A stretch of DNA of 64,000 nucleotides from Limenecus sp048360435 (GCA_048360435.1 DBGCOP010000010.1:62001-126000), one strand, 5' to 3'. Positions 51,917 to 60,580 are shown, counted from the stretch's first letter. Notes: a model not told the origin generated them from the sequence alone. Numbers and translations: made by a program.

Positions 51917-52860
51917 TTGCTTTTTTCTGCTGATGCAGAAGAATGCTCAACCATGTTCAAAAGACTCTGAAAAGTTTTTACTGCTGATGCTTTATGGAAA
52001 CTCAAAACACCAGAAGAAACTCTGAACACAGGAGACGTTCTCATAAGTTTCTTTTGAAGAGTAGCATCATCAACTTTACCCTGATATTTTTTCTTTGTTG
52101 TAATAATATTCAAGTGAGGAAGAAAATATCCTAACAAAGCAGCCATAAATGCAATTCCGCCGACTTTAACAGCAGACTGTGCATTTTTTGCAAATTTGAG
52201 AACTTTGTTATCAGTGGACATATTCTTAATGCCTTTTTCCAAAGCCTTGAATGCTTCAGTACCTTTAGCATTTTTTATTGCATCAAGAATTTTTCCGTTT
52301 TCTGTTTCTTTTGTAATCGCTTCAAGTTGTTTGCCCAAACCGAGCTTTTTCATAACTTTAGAAAGCTTTCCGCCGTTTCTTTCGATTGTTTCGGAAAAAT
52401 CAACAAGAGCATTTGGATTTTCCGCCCATTTTGAATACCAGTTTTCAAGCTGACTTTGGCTTGTAAAACCTGTATTTTTGAATGAAAATTTCTTTCCGTT
52501 TGTAACAATCGGAATACCGGAAGCTTTTGTTATTCCATAAGCAACTGCCTGATTGATTAACGGAGCACCGCCGCAAGAAAGGGCAACAGCCGGAATATCT
52601 CTGGTAACAACTTCACGTTTTTCATCATTACTTCTTGATTCAAAAAATCTTCCGCCCAGCATGAATACAGTACCTACAATGAAAAACATCATTCTGCTCA
52701 AAGAGCCGTTTGTACTGTCAACTGAGAAAAGATTTCTTAATTTTTCAACATTTTTAGGATTCAAACCTTTGAACGAAGGATTATTGTTGTTTGCATTGTT
52801 TTGTGCAGCATAAGAGTTTGTATTTACATATGAAGAGTTAAAATGATTATTTATTCTCAT
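51913..52860 (-). CDS. PSFKG-motif membrane protein
   Basis: A 315-residue protein. The N-terminal tail is Asn-rich and ends in NNNNPSFKGLNP (motif at about 28-32). A first hydrophobic segment (MMFFIVGTVFMLGG, about 57-70) and a second (VGGIAFMAALLGYFLPHLNI, about 232-252) bracket a Lys-rich helical region. The second ends with a Pro and a short Lys-rich turn (TTKKKYQGK). It overlaps the upstream gene by 14 bases and has a strong GAGGAGG ribosome binding site. It shares layout with that gene, so the two are probably paralogues. Function is unknown. Confidence 0.75.
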   Translation of the reverse strand: MRINNHFNSSYVNTNSYAAQNNANNNNPSFKGLNPKNVEKLRNLFSVDSTNGSLSRMMFFIVGTVFMLGGRFFESRSNDEKREVVTRDIPAVALSCGGAPLINQAVAYGITKASGIPIVTNGKKFSFKNTGFTSQSQLENWYSKWAENPNALVDFSETIERNGGKLSKVMKKLGLGKQLEAITKETENGKILDAIKNAKGTEAFKALEKGIKNMSTDNKVLKFAKNAQSAVKVGGIAFMAALLGYFLPHLNIITTKKKYQGKVDDATLQKKLMRTSPVFRVSSGVLSFHKASAVKTFQSLLNMVEHSSASAEKSN

Positions 52861-53830
52861 TTTTTACCTCCTCTCCTGCATTTTGCTGCTCTGTGGCTTC
52901 AAGACCGTCAGTTCCGGGGAATTTTTTATCTGTTTGATAAATCTTCGGAATTATCATCAAGAAAGCAGAAAGTGCTGATATAGCAAGCACATTGGTAATA
53001 TCTCTGGTTTTTACAGCGGTTTTATGGAATTTTTCAATAAAGGTTTCTTTTTCAAGATTTGATTTTGAAGCTTTCTTAGAAAAATCATCCATATAATTTG
53101 CCATATCTTTAAAAAGATTAGAAATATTATATTCACCGCCGTTTATTTTGACAGAAGCTGAATTATCAAGCATTTTTCCGTTCATTTTATTCAAACGTGT
53201 CAAAACTTCAGCCGCTTCTTTTCTAATCATAGAAGCAGTAGTTTTCTTATTTGTTTTTGATTTGAAAAGATTCAAAATTGAATCTTTGAAACTTAATTTA
53301 TGGTTGAGGTTTTGATTCATCAATTCTCCCAAACGTTCAACCAAATCACGTCCGTTTTTGTAATCACCAAAAGCCTCTTTTTTGAATTCATTAACAAAAT
53401 TGTTTTTCAAAGAAGCAGTTTCTTTTAAATTACCTGCTGTATTTTTCATGATATTTTTGAAACTGTTTAAAACTTTTTGGGAAACTTTTGCACTTTTACC
53501 TCGAAGTATACCGGCAATAGTCAAAACAGCAAGTGGAACATAGAAGTATGCAGGACCTGAAAGCAATTCTCTGACCAGCTCTTCTCTGCCTGCCTTGTAG
53601 TTAAGATGTCCGAGTTCTTCTTTGTTTCTTGTATAACCCTGTGCTGTACGAGGAGCCATCATACCAACAGTATCAATAGTCAAAAACTCTCCCATAAAAC
53701 CGTTATTTTCAATAAAAGTAGCAAAAGAAACAAGAGGATTTCCCATTCCGAAAGACGGATTCAGTTTCTTTTTATTATTTTCTAATGCATTATTATATTG
53801 ACTAATGTAACCTACTGACTGTAACTTCAT
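52847..53830 (-). CDS. PSFGM-motif membrane protein
   Basis: A 327-residue protein. The N-terminal tail (MKLQSVGYISQYNNALENNK) leads to LNPSFGMGNPLVSFA, with the motif at about 25-29. It has a hydrophobic segment at about 98-112 (YVPLAVLTIAGIL), a long Lys/Asn-rich helical region, and a C-terminal segment (VLAISALSAFLMIIPKIYQT, about 283-302) ending in a Lys turn (DKKFPGTDGL) and an acidic tail. It is the first gene of a pair with the gene at 51913. A GAGGA site precedes the ATG. No known domain. Confidence 0.75.
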   Translation of the reverse strand: MKLQSVGYISQYNNALENNKKKLNPSFGMGNPLVSFATFIENNGFMGEFLTIDTVGMMAPRTAQGYTRNKEELGHLNYKAGREELVRELLSGPAYFYVPLAVLTIAGILRGKSAKVSQKVLNSFKNIMKNTAGNLKETASLKNNFVNEFKKEAFGDYKNGRDLVERLGELMNQNLNHKLSFKDSILNLFKSKTNKKTTASMIRKEAAEVLTRLNKMNGKMLDNSASVKINGGEYNISNLFKDMANYMDDFSKKASKSNLEKETFIEKFHKTAVKTRDITNVLAISALSAFLMIIPKIYQTDKKFPGTDGLEATEQQNAGEEVKNENK

Positions 53831-54139
53831 TTTTCCTCTACCAGGTCTTCACATGTTTTACAATGCAAATCGTTATTAGAAATTGCTAATTGTAACGAGT
53901 ATTTTAACATAATTTTACAAATATGTGTACCCTTTACACTTATTTTTACTAGTTTTATTAAGTAATATTAAGCTTGTAACAGTTCGCAAACCGCCTCACA
54001 TCTACTATTAACGTAGTGTTTAGAGGGATTAAAAATGCAGAAATAAATTAACAACAAATTCGAATTTAGCAAAAAATATCTTGTTTGATTTATAATCTAT
54101 CTAGTTATAAAAAATAAGTGTAAAATAAAGGAAATATAA
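53831..54139. other. Divergent intergenic region (about 310 bases)
   Basis: This region separates the PSFGM gene (minus) from the DUF2229-type gene (plus). I see TTGTTT (54081-54086) with a loosely spaced TTATAA (54105-54110) as a possible plus-strand promoter, a CTAC...GTAG mini-hairpin at about 53991-54016 and the AATTGTAACGAG sequence at about 53889. There is no ORF with a convincing ribosome binding site beyond a three-codon one. Confidence 0.4.
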
Positions 54140-55219
54140 ATGCCTGAAACAATGCCCCAAACAATGACCATCGGAATTCCCAGAGCAATGTCTTATTACA
54201 ATTATTTCCCGTTCTGGTACGGCTTTTTTGAAGATCTTGGCATAAAAGTTGTAATCTCTGACAAAACTACAAAACAAACAATGTCACAGGGCTCTGCTTT
54301 AGTAGTTTCTGAAACATGCCTTCCTATAAAAGTTTACGTGGGACACATTTTGAATCTCCTTGACAAAGGAGTGGACAAGATATTTGTTCCTTCGATTCAA
54401 TCAATTGATCACAAAATATATAACTGTTCAAAAATCAGAGGACTTCCGGATTTAATCAGAAACGTGGTAAAAAGAAATTTTACAATAATAGAAGCTACTC
54501 TTGACAAGTCAGAAAAAAATCAAGGTTTATATCAATTTTTGAAAGAGAGTGTAAAACCTTTCGGAATCACTGACGAAAAAAGAATCAAGACTGCTTCAAA
54601 AGCAGGCTGGAAAGTCATGAACAATTTTAAAATTATGCTTAATTCAGGCATTCCATTTGAAAAAGCACTTTCTTACGCAAAAAAAGGACAGGTTGTAATC
54701 GTCAACAATCAAAAATCATATCCTATTAGTGTTGCTGTCCTTGCACACAGTTATAACCTTTTTGATGAGAGAGTTTCAATGAAGATATTCGAAAAGCTTG
54801 AAAAGTTGGACGTAAAAACATATACAGCCGAACAACTTTCAATCGAACAGCTTTCAGAAGGAATTTCTGCACTCGACTCAAAATTATACTGGGCAAATGA
54901 ATACGAAATGACAGGAGGGGCAGGTCATTTCCTCCAAGATAATAATATTGATGGCATTATCACGATCAACGCATTTGGCTGCGGTCCTGATTCAATCATG
55001 GTAGAACGTATATCACGTGCTGCCAGAAAATTCAACAAACCTGTTTTGAATCTTTCAATAGATGAACAAACAGGTGAAGCAGGTTTTGTCACAAGAATAG
55101 AAGCTTTTACTGACATGCTTTTCCGTAAAAAACGTGCAAGCATTATTAATAAAATAAGTATAAACGACAATTCACAAAAAACTGTCAGCCAAAATGTAGA
55201 ACAGGCAACAAAAAAATAA
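54140..55219 (+). CDS. DUF2229-type protein, acyl-CoA dehydratase activase-related
   Basis: A 359-residue protein starting near GIPRAMSYYNYFPFWYGFF, which matches the conserved N-terminus of the DUF2229 family related to 2-hydroxyacyl-CoA dehydratase components. Cysteines sit in VVSETCLPIKVYVGH, YNCSKIRG and INAFGCGPDSIM, the places where the family binds an Fe-S cluster. The ASKHA-type activase domain that is often fused or adjacent is absent here. AAAGGAA lies about eight bases upstream. The true reaction is not known. It is followed after 14 bases by WYL regulators, so it may be their target or partner. Confidence 0.75.
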   Translation: MPETMPQTMTIGIPRAMSYYNYFPFWYGFFEDLGIKVVISDKTTKQTMSQGSALVVSETCLPIKVYVGHILNLLDKGVDKIFVPSIQSIDHKIYNCSKIRGLPDLIRNVVKRNFTIIEATLDKSEKNQGLYQFLKESVKPFGITDEKRIKTASKAGWKVMNNFKIMLNSGIPFEKALSYAKKGQVVIVNNQKSYPISVAVLAHSYNLFDERVSMKIFEKLEKLDVKTYTAEQLSIEQLSEGISALDSKLYWANEYEMTGGAGHFLQDNNIDGIITINAFGCGPDSIMVERISRAARKFNKPVLNLSIDEQTGEAGFVTRIEAFTDMLFRKKRASIINKISINDNSQKTVSQNVEQATKK

Positions 55220-55233
55220 AAACGGTATAAATT

Positions 55234-56193
55234 ATGAGACCCAATGCACAAAAGTCATTTAACCTGGACAATAATATATCAAAAACAGGTTACAGGGCTT
55301 TGTACATTCTCATGAAACTGTTAGAATCGCCCAAAGCCAGAGCAGAGCTTATAGATTGTGCTGCTAACGATCCTGTAATCAACAAAGATTTTTCAAAAGA
55401 TACAATCACCAACACAATTAATCTTTTGAAAAAAGCAGGTTGTATCATAAGCAGACCCACAAAAAAGACTAATAACAAATATGTTATTAAATCTCATCCT
55501 TTTGTTGTGAATTTTTCAAAACAAGAAGTAGAAGCTCTTCAAATTTTCAGAAAAAGTATGTTAACTATGTGTGACTGGCAAATGCTTTTGAGGTTAAACA
55601 ATCTTTATTCAAAAGCAGCAAAGTTTGCTCCAAATGATGAGCTGGCTGACCTGTTAAAATTTGGACACCCTTTTAACAGAATTAGTGGTAAAATTCTTCG
55701 GGATATGATATTTTCCAGACAAAAATTAATCAGCATAAAATACAATTCACCTAAATACGGTATAGAAGATTTTGATATCATTCCTCATTTTATAAATTTT
55801 GAAAATGAAAAACTATATGTTTGGTGCTACAACTGCAAATATAACGCAACATCTTTTCTTAGAATTGACAGAATTTTAAACATCAACTATTACACCTTCG
55901 ACTACGACATTGCACAAAAACAGGACAAATTCGAAGAACAACAGTTCAAAGCCGTCTATGAACTGAAAGGTTCTGCCGCAATGATGTATATACCGGGGAC
56001 AGGCGAAAAAATTATCGAAGAAAATAAAAATGATGAATTCCCATTAAAGATAGAAATTTTAGTCAAGAATAAATTTAACTTTATCCAAAAACTTTTATCA
56101 TACGGTACAGAATGTCGTATTCTATCACCAAAACCATTTATAAAAGAATTTTTGGAAACACTGGAAAGAATAAAAGGGGATTATATAAAATGA
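55234..56193 (+). CDS. WYL-domain transcriptional regulator (first of pair)
   Basis: A 319-residue protein. An N-terminal helix-turn-helix region (YRALYILMKLLESPKARAEL... DTITNTINLLKKAGCII) is followed by a WYL-type domain (about 150-235) that includes LISIKYNSP, DIIPHFINFENEKLYVWCY and FLRIDRILNI. WYL proteins sense ligands, often nucleic acids or nucleotides, and control transcription. It overlaps the next gene in an ATGA stop/start. Confidence 0.75.
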   Translation: MRPNAQKSFNLDNNISKTGYRALYILMKLLESPKARAELIDCAANDPVINKDFSKDTITNTINLLKKAGCIISRPTKKTNNKYVIKSHPFVVNFSKQEVEALQIFRKSMLTMCDWQMLLRLNNLYSKAAKFAPNDELADLLKFGHPFNRISGKILRDMIFSRQKLISIKYNSPKYGIEDFDIIPHFINFENEKLYVWCYNCKYNATSFLRIDRILNINYYTFDYDIAQKQDKFEEQQFKAVYELKGSAAMMYIPGTGEKIIEENKNDEFPLKIEILVKNKFNFIQKLLSYGTECRILSPKPFIKEFLETLERIKGDYIK

Positions 56194-57098
56194 AAAATCA
56201 AGAAAAAATTCCCGCATCAGGATTTAGAGTTCTTGAGATATTGAAAGTCTTAACACAAAAACCAATGACAGCCAATGAAATGCTGCAATTTGTCGAAGAG
56301 ATGAATGACACATCATATAGAAAAGAACTCATTCTAAAATATTTGAATACATTAAAAGCCTTTGGTTTTGAAATTGTCAAAGTTAAAGACAAATATTATC
56401 TTGAAAATGGCATGAACAAAATTGATTTAAACGAAGAAGATTTGTCCATGCTCTTATTTATGGAAAAATATACTGAAAAACTCAAACATGAAAAGCTAAA
56501 AAATAATTTATCATCTGCAATACATACTATTGAAAAGAGTTTTTCTGCTTCAACAAAAAAGCTGATTAAAGAAAACAAAATAAATGCTTATCAGAATGAA
56601 ACTGAAATTGTTGTTAAAGACAAAGAAATAAAAAAATTTGAACAATACTGTTTGGAACGGCAGCAGCTGGAGATAAGATACAAACCGAATAACAATTCAG
56701 AAGAAAGTTTTTATAAAATTGCACCTGTAAACATAATCTATAAAAAGTGTACAGCTATTTTAACAGGATATGATTATGAAACAAATTCGTACAAAGAATT
56801 TCTTATACAAAACATCACTGATTCAAAACAACTTCCTCAGGTCAGCAAAGGCAACATGCCTTCAATAGTAACTTATAAAATCAAAAACAGGCTGGCAGCT
56901 TCATATACCTTAAAAGAAAATGAAACACTTCTGGAAAAAGGCGAAAACTACGCGATTATTTCAAACAAAAACGAAGATCGTGACGTCTTAATAAAAAGAC
57001 TTCTCAGATATTATAATGAATGTGAAATTTTGTATCCCAAAGAATGCCGCACCAAAATAGTGAATCTAATTGAGGAAATGGAACATATGTATGTCTGA
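56190..57098 (+). CDS. WYL-like transcriptional regulator (second of pair)
   Basis: A 302-residue protein of the same overall design: an N-terminal winged helix (ASGFRVLEILKVLTQKPMTA... LKYLNTLKAFGFEIV) and a C-terminal WYL-like region (QLEIRYKPNNN, YKIAPVNIIYKKCTAILTGYD). The start at 56190 overlaps the previous stop codon (ATGA), so the two are translated together. Paired WYL proteins (as in the actinobacterial PafBC) can act as heterodimers; here this is an analogy. Confidence 0.7.
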   Translation: MKNQEKIPASGFRVLEILKVLTQKPMTANEMLQFVEEMNDTSYRKELILKYLNTLKAFGFEIVKVKDKYYLENGMNKIDLNEEDLSMLLFMEKYTEKLKHEKLKNNLSSAIHTIEKSFSASTKKLIKENKINAYQNETEIVVKDKEIKKFEQYCLERQQLEIRYKPNNNSEESFYKIAPVNIIYKKCTAILTGYDYETNSYKEFLIQNITDSKQLPQVSKGNMPSIVTYKIKNRLAASYTLKENETLLEKGENYAIISNKNEDRDVLIKRLLRYYNECEILYPKECRTKIVNLIEEMEHMYV

Positions 57099-57459
57099 AA
57101 AAAGTAACAACAAAACTGTGGGTGAAAAAGGTGAAGAAACAGCCTGCTCTTATTTAAAAAACCTTGGTTGGACTATTTTGGAAAGAAATTTTAGATATTC
57201 CAGAATCTCTGAAATTGATATCATAGCAAAAGATAATGATACTATTGTGTTTGTTGAAGTAAAAACCAGAACATCTGCAAATTTTGGACATCCGTTTGAA
57301 GCAATAAACAAAAATAAGCTGCTAAATATATTCAAAGCAGGTTTGTCATATCTTCAAAAAACAAAAGAACACTACAAAAGATACAGAATAGATATAATCT
57401 CTGTACTCGGAAAAGATAAGCCTGAAATTGAACATTTGAAAAATATAAGTTTAAACTAA
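57091..57459 (+). CDS. YraN/UPF0102 family protein
   Basis: A 122-residue protein with a restriction-endonuclease-like fold. It has GEKGEETACSYLKNLGW and NFRYSRISEIDIIAKDND, where the acidic residue precedes the strand, and TIVFVEVKTRT with a Glu-x-Lys. This is the YraN pattern, of unknown function, sometimes near DNA uptake or repair genes. The ATG at 57091 overlaps the previous gene by 8 bases. Confidence 0.9.
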   Translation: MSEKSNNKTVGEKGEETACSYLKNLGWTILERNFRYSRISEIDIIAKDNDTIVFVEVKTRTSANFGHPFEAINKNKLLNIFKAGLSYLQKTKEHYKRYRIDIISVLGKDKPEIEHLKNISLN

Positions 57460-57465
57460 AAATTG

Positions 57466-57702
57466 TTATTTAGCAGGATGAGCAGCTACATATTTTTTGT
57501 ATTGTTCTGCTTGAGAAACAGCTACCCTGCAAGCAAGATCATAATTTCTGTTAAGCTTGTCATATTTTTGCTGCAAAGCGTCATAGTCAGCTTTTGATAC
57601 AGTAGCAGCGGCAAAAGGAGTATTTTTCTGCGAGTGCTCAGCTTTCCCAAATTTTAGAGGTTGGCATGAAACAGCATTGTTTGTGGAAAAACTGATGCGC
57701 AT
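57466..57702 (-). CDS. Small protein with N-terminal FG motif and coiled coil
   Basis: A 78-residue protein. The N-terminal part reads MRISFSTNNAVSCQPLKFGK, with LKFGK resembling the ISFKG/PSFGM tags. The rest is a charged helix with heptad-like spacing (ADYDALQQKYDKLNRNYDLA). AAAGGAG lies about seven bases upstream of the ATG, a strong sign that it is real. It converges with the YraN gene. Function is unknown. Confidence 0.7.
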   Translation of the reverse strand: MRISFSTNNAVSCQPLKFGKAEHSQKNTPFAAATVSKADYDALQQKYDKLNRNYDLACRVAVSQAEQYKKYVAAHPAK

Positions 57703-57855
57703 TGATATTCTCCTTTCTTTCCTTGTGTAAATTACTAATTACTTTCTCCAGCTCCATAATTATAACTCTGTTTTAATATAATTTCAATAAACTTTACAAA
57801 AAGACATGGATAATAAATTTCAATTTACAATCTAACCGACAAAACTACTTCTAAT

Positions 57856-58623
57856 TTATATATTTTTTGAAATTCTTTCACAAATAACAGTCTTTCTTTT
57901 TTCATCAAGATTGTTACAAAAAGTTTTAGAATTCAGCCACAAGAGTTCGAATTCCAACGCTAAAGACAATGCTTTTTCAGGATTCTTTTTCAAACAATTA
58001 ACATCAAATGTAATCTTTCTTGTTTCAAATTTTTTAAAATTTTTATTATCAATTTTTTTCATAAAATCAATTGACGAGTTTGAAATATTTCCCCCCAAAA
58101 TAAAATTCATGTCTTTATTTTTTATTTTGCTCAAAATATTGCAAGCAACAGCAAAAATCTCTTTAGAATCAGCATAATCAGCTGTTTTCCCAATTGAAGA
58201 GCAAAAATCATTTCTGCCAAACACCACCGAATCAAAAAATTTGATAAATCTGCTTTGCAAAATCTCATCAAAATTATTTAAAGCATTTACAGTCTCTATA
58301 TTGAATAGTAATTTTACATTCTCCCCATCAAGAATTTCCTTTGCATTTGAATAAAATTTTTCAAGCGCATATTTACTTTCAATCATCGGAACCAGAATAT
58401 TTTGCACTTCAAGAACCTTCGCAAGAAAAATATCACTAACGGCAGAACAGCCGGAAATTTTCAACGTAAGTTCCAAACCGGCATCAGTAACAAGTTTTTT
58501 TGCAAGATCTATTTCTTCTGTGGAAATGATTTCAGTCTCCAGCTCCAATTTCAGACCTGAAGCACAATGTTCATTTTTTAACTTTGAAAGTAAATCTAAA
58601 AGTTTTTTATAATTTTCATTCAT
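57856..58623 (-). CDS. HpcH/HpaI aldolase-like TIM-barrel protein
   Basis: A protein of about 255 residues with the family segments ASGLKLELETEIISTEE, VQNILVPMIESKYALEKF, KLLFNIETVNALNN and FFDSVVFGRNDFCSSIGK. These match the Glu/Asp metal site and phosphate-binding loops of HpcH/HpaI aldolases and citrate lyase beta subunits. The ATG at 58623 (MNENYKK) is chosen; the longer ORF begins with hydrophobic residues and lacks a ribosome binding site. No other catabolic gene is adjacent, so the substrate is unknown. Confidence 0.7.
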   Translation of the reverse strand: MNENYKKLLDLLSKLKNEHCASGLKLELETEIISTEEIDLAKKLVTDAGLELTLKISGCSAVSDIFLAKVLEVQNILVPMIESKYALEKFYSNAKEILDGENVKLLFNIETVNALNNFDEILQSRFIKFFDSVVFGRNDFCSSIGKTADYADSKEIFAVACNILSKIKNKDMNFILGGNISNSSIDFMKKIDNKNFKKFETRKITFDVNCLKKNPEKALSLALEFELLWLNSKTFCNNLDEKRKTVICERISKNI

Positions 58624-58644
58624 AAACCAATTATCGCATAAGAC

Positions 58645-58678
58645 AAAAAAAAGCAAAATCTTATTAAAAGATTTTGCT
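58645..58678 (-). terminator. Intrinsic terminator of the sigma factor gene
   Basis: On the minus strand, AGCAAAATCTT and AAGATTTTGCT (58652-58662 with 58668-58678) form a perfect 11-bp stem with a five-base loop, followed by a long T-run. Confidence 0.92.
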
Positions 58679-58751
58679 GAAATAGCGTCACTAAGGAGTT
58701 TAAGATGTCCAAAAAAGAATTGCTTCTTTTTAGGTTTTTTGTAAAGGAGAA

Positions 58752-59732
58752 TTAGTTTAAATATTCTTTCAAATGACTGATTTCTCCTTTTTCTTTTAAT
58801 TTTCTGATTGCAATATTTTCTATCTGTCTGATTCTCTCTTTTGAAAAACCAAGTGCCTTGCCGATTTCTTCGAGAGTTTTTTTGTTATGCCCGTCCAATC
58901 CGAATCTGTTAATCAAAATTGTTTTTTCTCTTTGATTTAAGAAATCAAGCATAGACATAACATCTTTGTATAAAAATGTGGATTGAGTAGTTGCATCAGG
59001 AGATTTGTAACTGTCATCAGCCACATAATCCTCAAGCACCAGGTCTTCTGCAATAGGAGTATCCAGGCTCACCGGGTCTTTAAAAATTGCATTTTTAATG
59101 TTGTCCAATTTTTTTGAAGACAATCCCAATTTTTTTCCTATTTCTTCATCCGTAGGTTCTCTGCCCAGCTGTGCAGACAAATCAGCAGAAACTTTTTTGT
59201 AAAGTCTGATTTTATCTGTCATATGGACAGGGATTCTGATTGTGCGTGAATGATTTGATATAGCTCTTACAATAGACTGCTTAATCCACCATGTTGCATA
59301 AGTACTGAATTTAAATCCTCTTGAATAATCAAATTTTTCAGCAGCCTTTATCAAACCCAAAGATCCTTCCTGAACCAGATCCATAAAAAGAACACCCTGG
59401 CCTATGTATTTTTTTGCAATACTCACAACCAATCTTAAATTTGCCTGAACAAGCTTTTTCTTAGCAAGCTGGGCTGCTTTCGAACGCCCTCCCTCTTTGA
59501 TTGCTTTACCGAGCTCCCTTTCTTCAGATGTTTTCAACAGTTTTATTCTGCCGATATCTTTAAGATAATTTTGAAGAATATCATTTTTCTTCACAATAGT
59601 GCTAAATGTCTCAGCTGTCTCAATGCTCACCTCTTGTGCTGTATCCTCAACACTTTCTGATTGTGACTCTTTATCAAAATTATGTTCCAGCTCAATATCA
59701 TCGACAACAAATGCGCTTGTCAAAGTGTCCAT
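58752..59732 (-). CDS. Sigma-70 family RNA polymerase sigma factor (RpoD/SigA type)
   Basis: A 326-residue sigma factor. Region 1.2 (LQNYLKDIGRIKLLK), region 2 (NLRLVVSIAKKYIGQGVLFMDLVQEG, KFSTYATWWIKQSIVRAI), region 3 (IRIPVHMTDKI) and region 4 (REKTILINRFGLDG, GFSKERIRQIE) are complete. Region 1.1 and the non-conserved insert of large RpoD proteins are absent, and the first 45 residues are acidic and low-complexity. It may be the primary sigma of a short type or a group 2 sigma; the sequence alone does not decide. It is monocistronic with a strong terminator. Confidence 0.9.
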   Translation of the reverse strand: MDTLTSAFVVDDIELEHNFDKESQSESVEDTAQEVSIETAETFSTIVKKNDILQNYLKDIGRIKLLKTSEERELGKAIKEGGRSKAAQLAKKKLVQANLRLVVSIAKKYIGQGVLFMDLVQEGSLGLIKAAEKFDYSRGFKFSTYATWWIKQSIVRAISNHSRTIRIPVHMTDKIRLYKKVSADLSAQLGREPTDEEIGKKLGLSSKKLDNIKNAIFKDPVSLDTPIAEDLVLEDYVADDSYKSPDATTQSTFLYKDVMSMLDFLNQREKTILINRFGLDGHNKKTLEEIGKALGFSKERIRQIENIAIRKLKEKGEISHLKEYLN

Positions 59733-59875
59733 AACCTAACTATCCTCTAAAATATTTTCGTAAAATCTCTCTCTTGATTTTTTAGACGATGCTGTTAAAA
59801 AAAAGTTTCCACTATTGTTACAATCTATTTCTTTTTTCTAAAAAGTATATTATTATTACCGTATTGGAGGTTTTA

Positions 59876-60580
59876 ATGTTCAGTAAAGAAAAAATTCTCG
59901 AAATTTTAAACAAAGAAGATTTGTTTATTGACAACTTCATTCTTGAAGCCTTCATAAAAAATTGGAAAATAGAACCAATATACGAAGATGCCGAAGGCGT
60001 TGAATATTTTGACGAAATGGCAGTTGAAAAAATCAGAAACGGCATAAATCAAAAATCACAACCAAAATATGAAATCAACATCATGGACAAAGATGAAATT
60101 AAACCCGTAGATATGGCTGTTGAAATTTCAGAAAACATTGTTGTTGAAAAACCAATTGAAGAACAAGAAGAAACAATTGTCGAACCTTCTGAAAATGAAG
60201 AAAACCAAGATACAGAACATAACATTGAACCTGAAACAGAAGTGGAAATAGAATCACATGACCTTCCGATTGCTATTCAAAAAGAAGTTGAAGCAGAACT
60301 AAAAAACGTAACACTTGATATTTCAAATCAAACGCTGGCTGTTCTTGCTGAGTCAATTGCAAGAAAAATAACTTATGATGTAGCAGATTTTATAAAAAAG
60401 ACAGATTTTATTGAGGATGCTGTTCAGCTGGGTGAATACAAAAAAGATAACCAGATTCTTATAGAAAAAATTGACGAACTGATATCTGACAACAAAATTC
60501 TAATCAAAAGGATAGAAGAACTGGAAAAAGAAAATAACTCTTATTCCAAAGTGTTTGGAAATATATATATAAAAAATTAA
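59876..60580 (+). CDS. Unknown protein: MerR-like N-terminus, acidic linker, coiled coil
   Basis: About 235 residues. The N-terminal 60 residues (SKEKILEILNKEDLFIDNF... EYFDEMAVEKIRNGI) have the helix-turn-helix and wing pattern of MerR-like folds. Residues about 75-125 are very rich in Glu, and the end is a coiled coil (DNQILIEKIDELISDNKILI). The ATG at 59876 has GGAGG six bases upstream. It is 9 bases from the CCA-adding gene, so the two are co-transcribed. Function is unknown; a scaffold or segregation-type DNA-binding role is a guess. Confidence 0.65.
   Translation: MFSKEKILEILNKEDLFIDNFILEAFIKNWKIEPIYEDAEGVEYFDEMAVEKIRNGINQKSQPKYEINIMDKDEIKPVDMAVEISENIVVEKPIEEQEETIVEPSENEENQDTEHNIEPETEVEIESHDLPIAIQKEVEAELKNVTLDISNQTLAVLAESIARKITYDVADFIKKTDFIEDAVQLGEYKKDNQILIEKIDELISDNKILIKRIEELEKENNSYSKVFGNIYIKN

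Noticed and set aside
53831..54139. Three-codon frame after GAGGG near 54020 as a leader peptide
   Set aside because: Too short to distinguish from chance, and no attenuator hairpin follows it.
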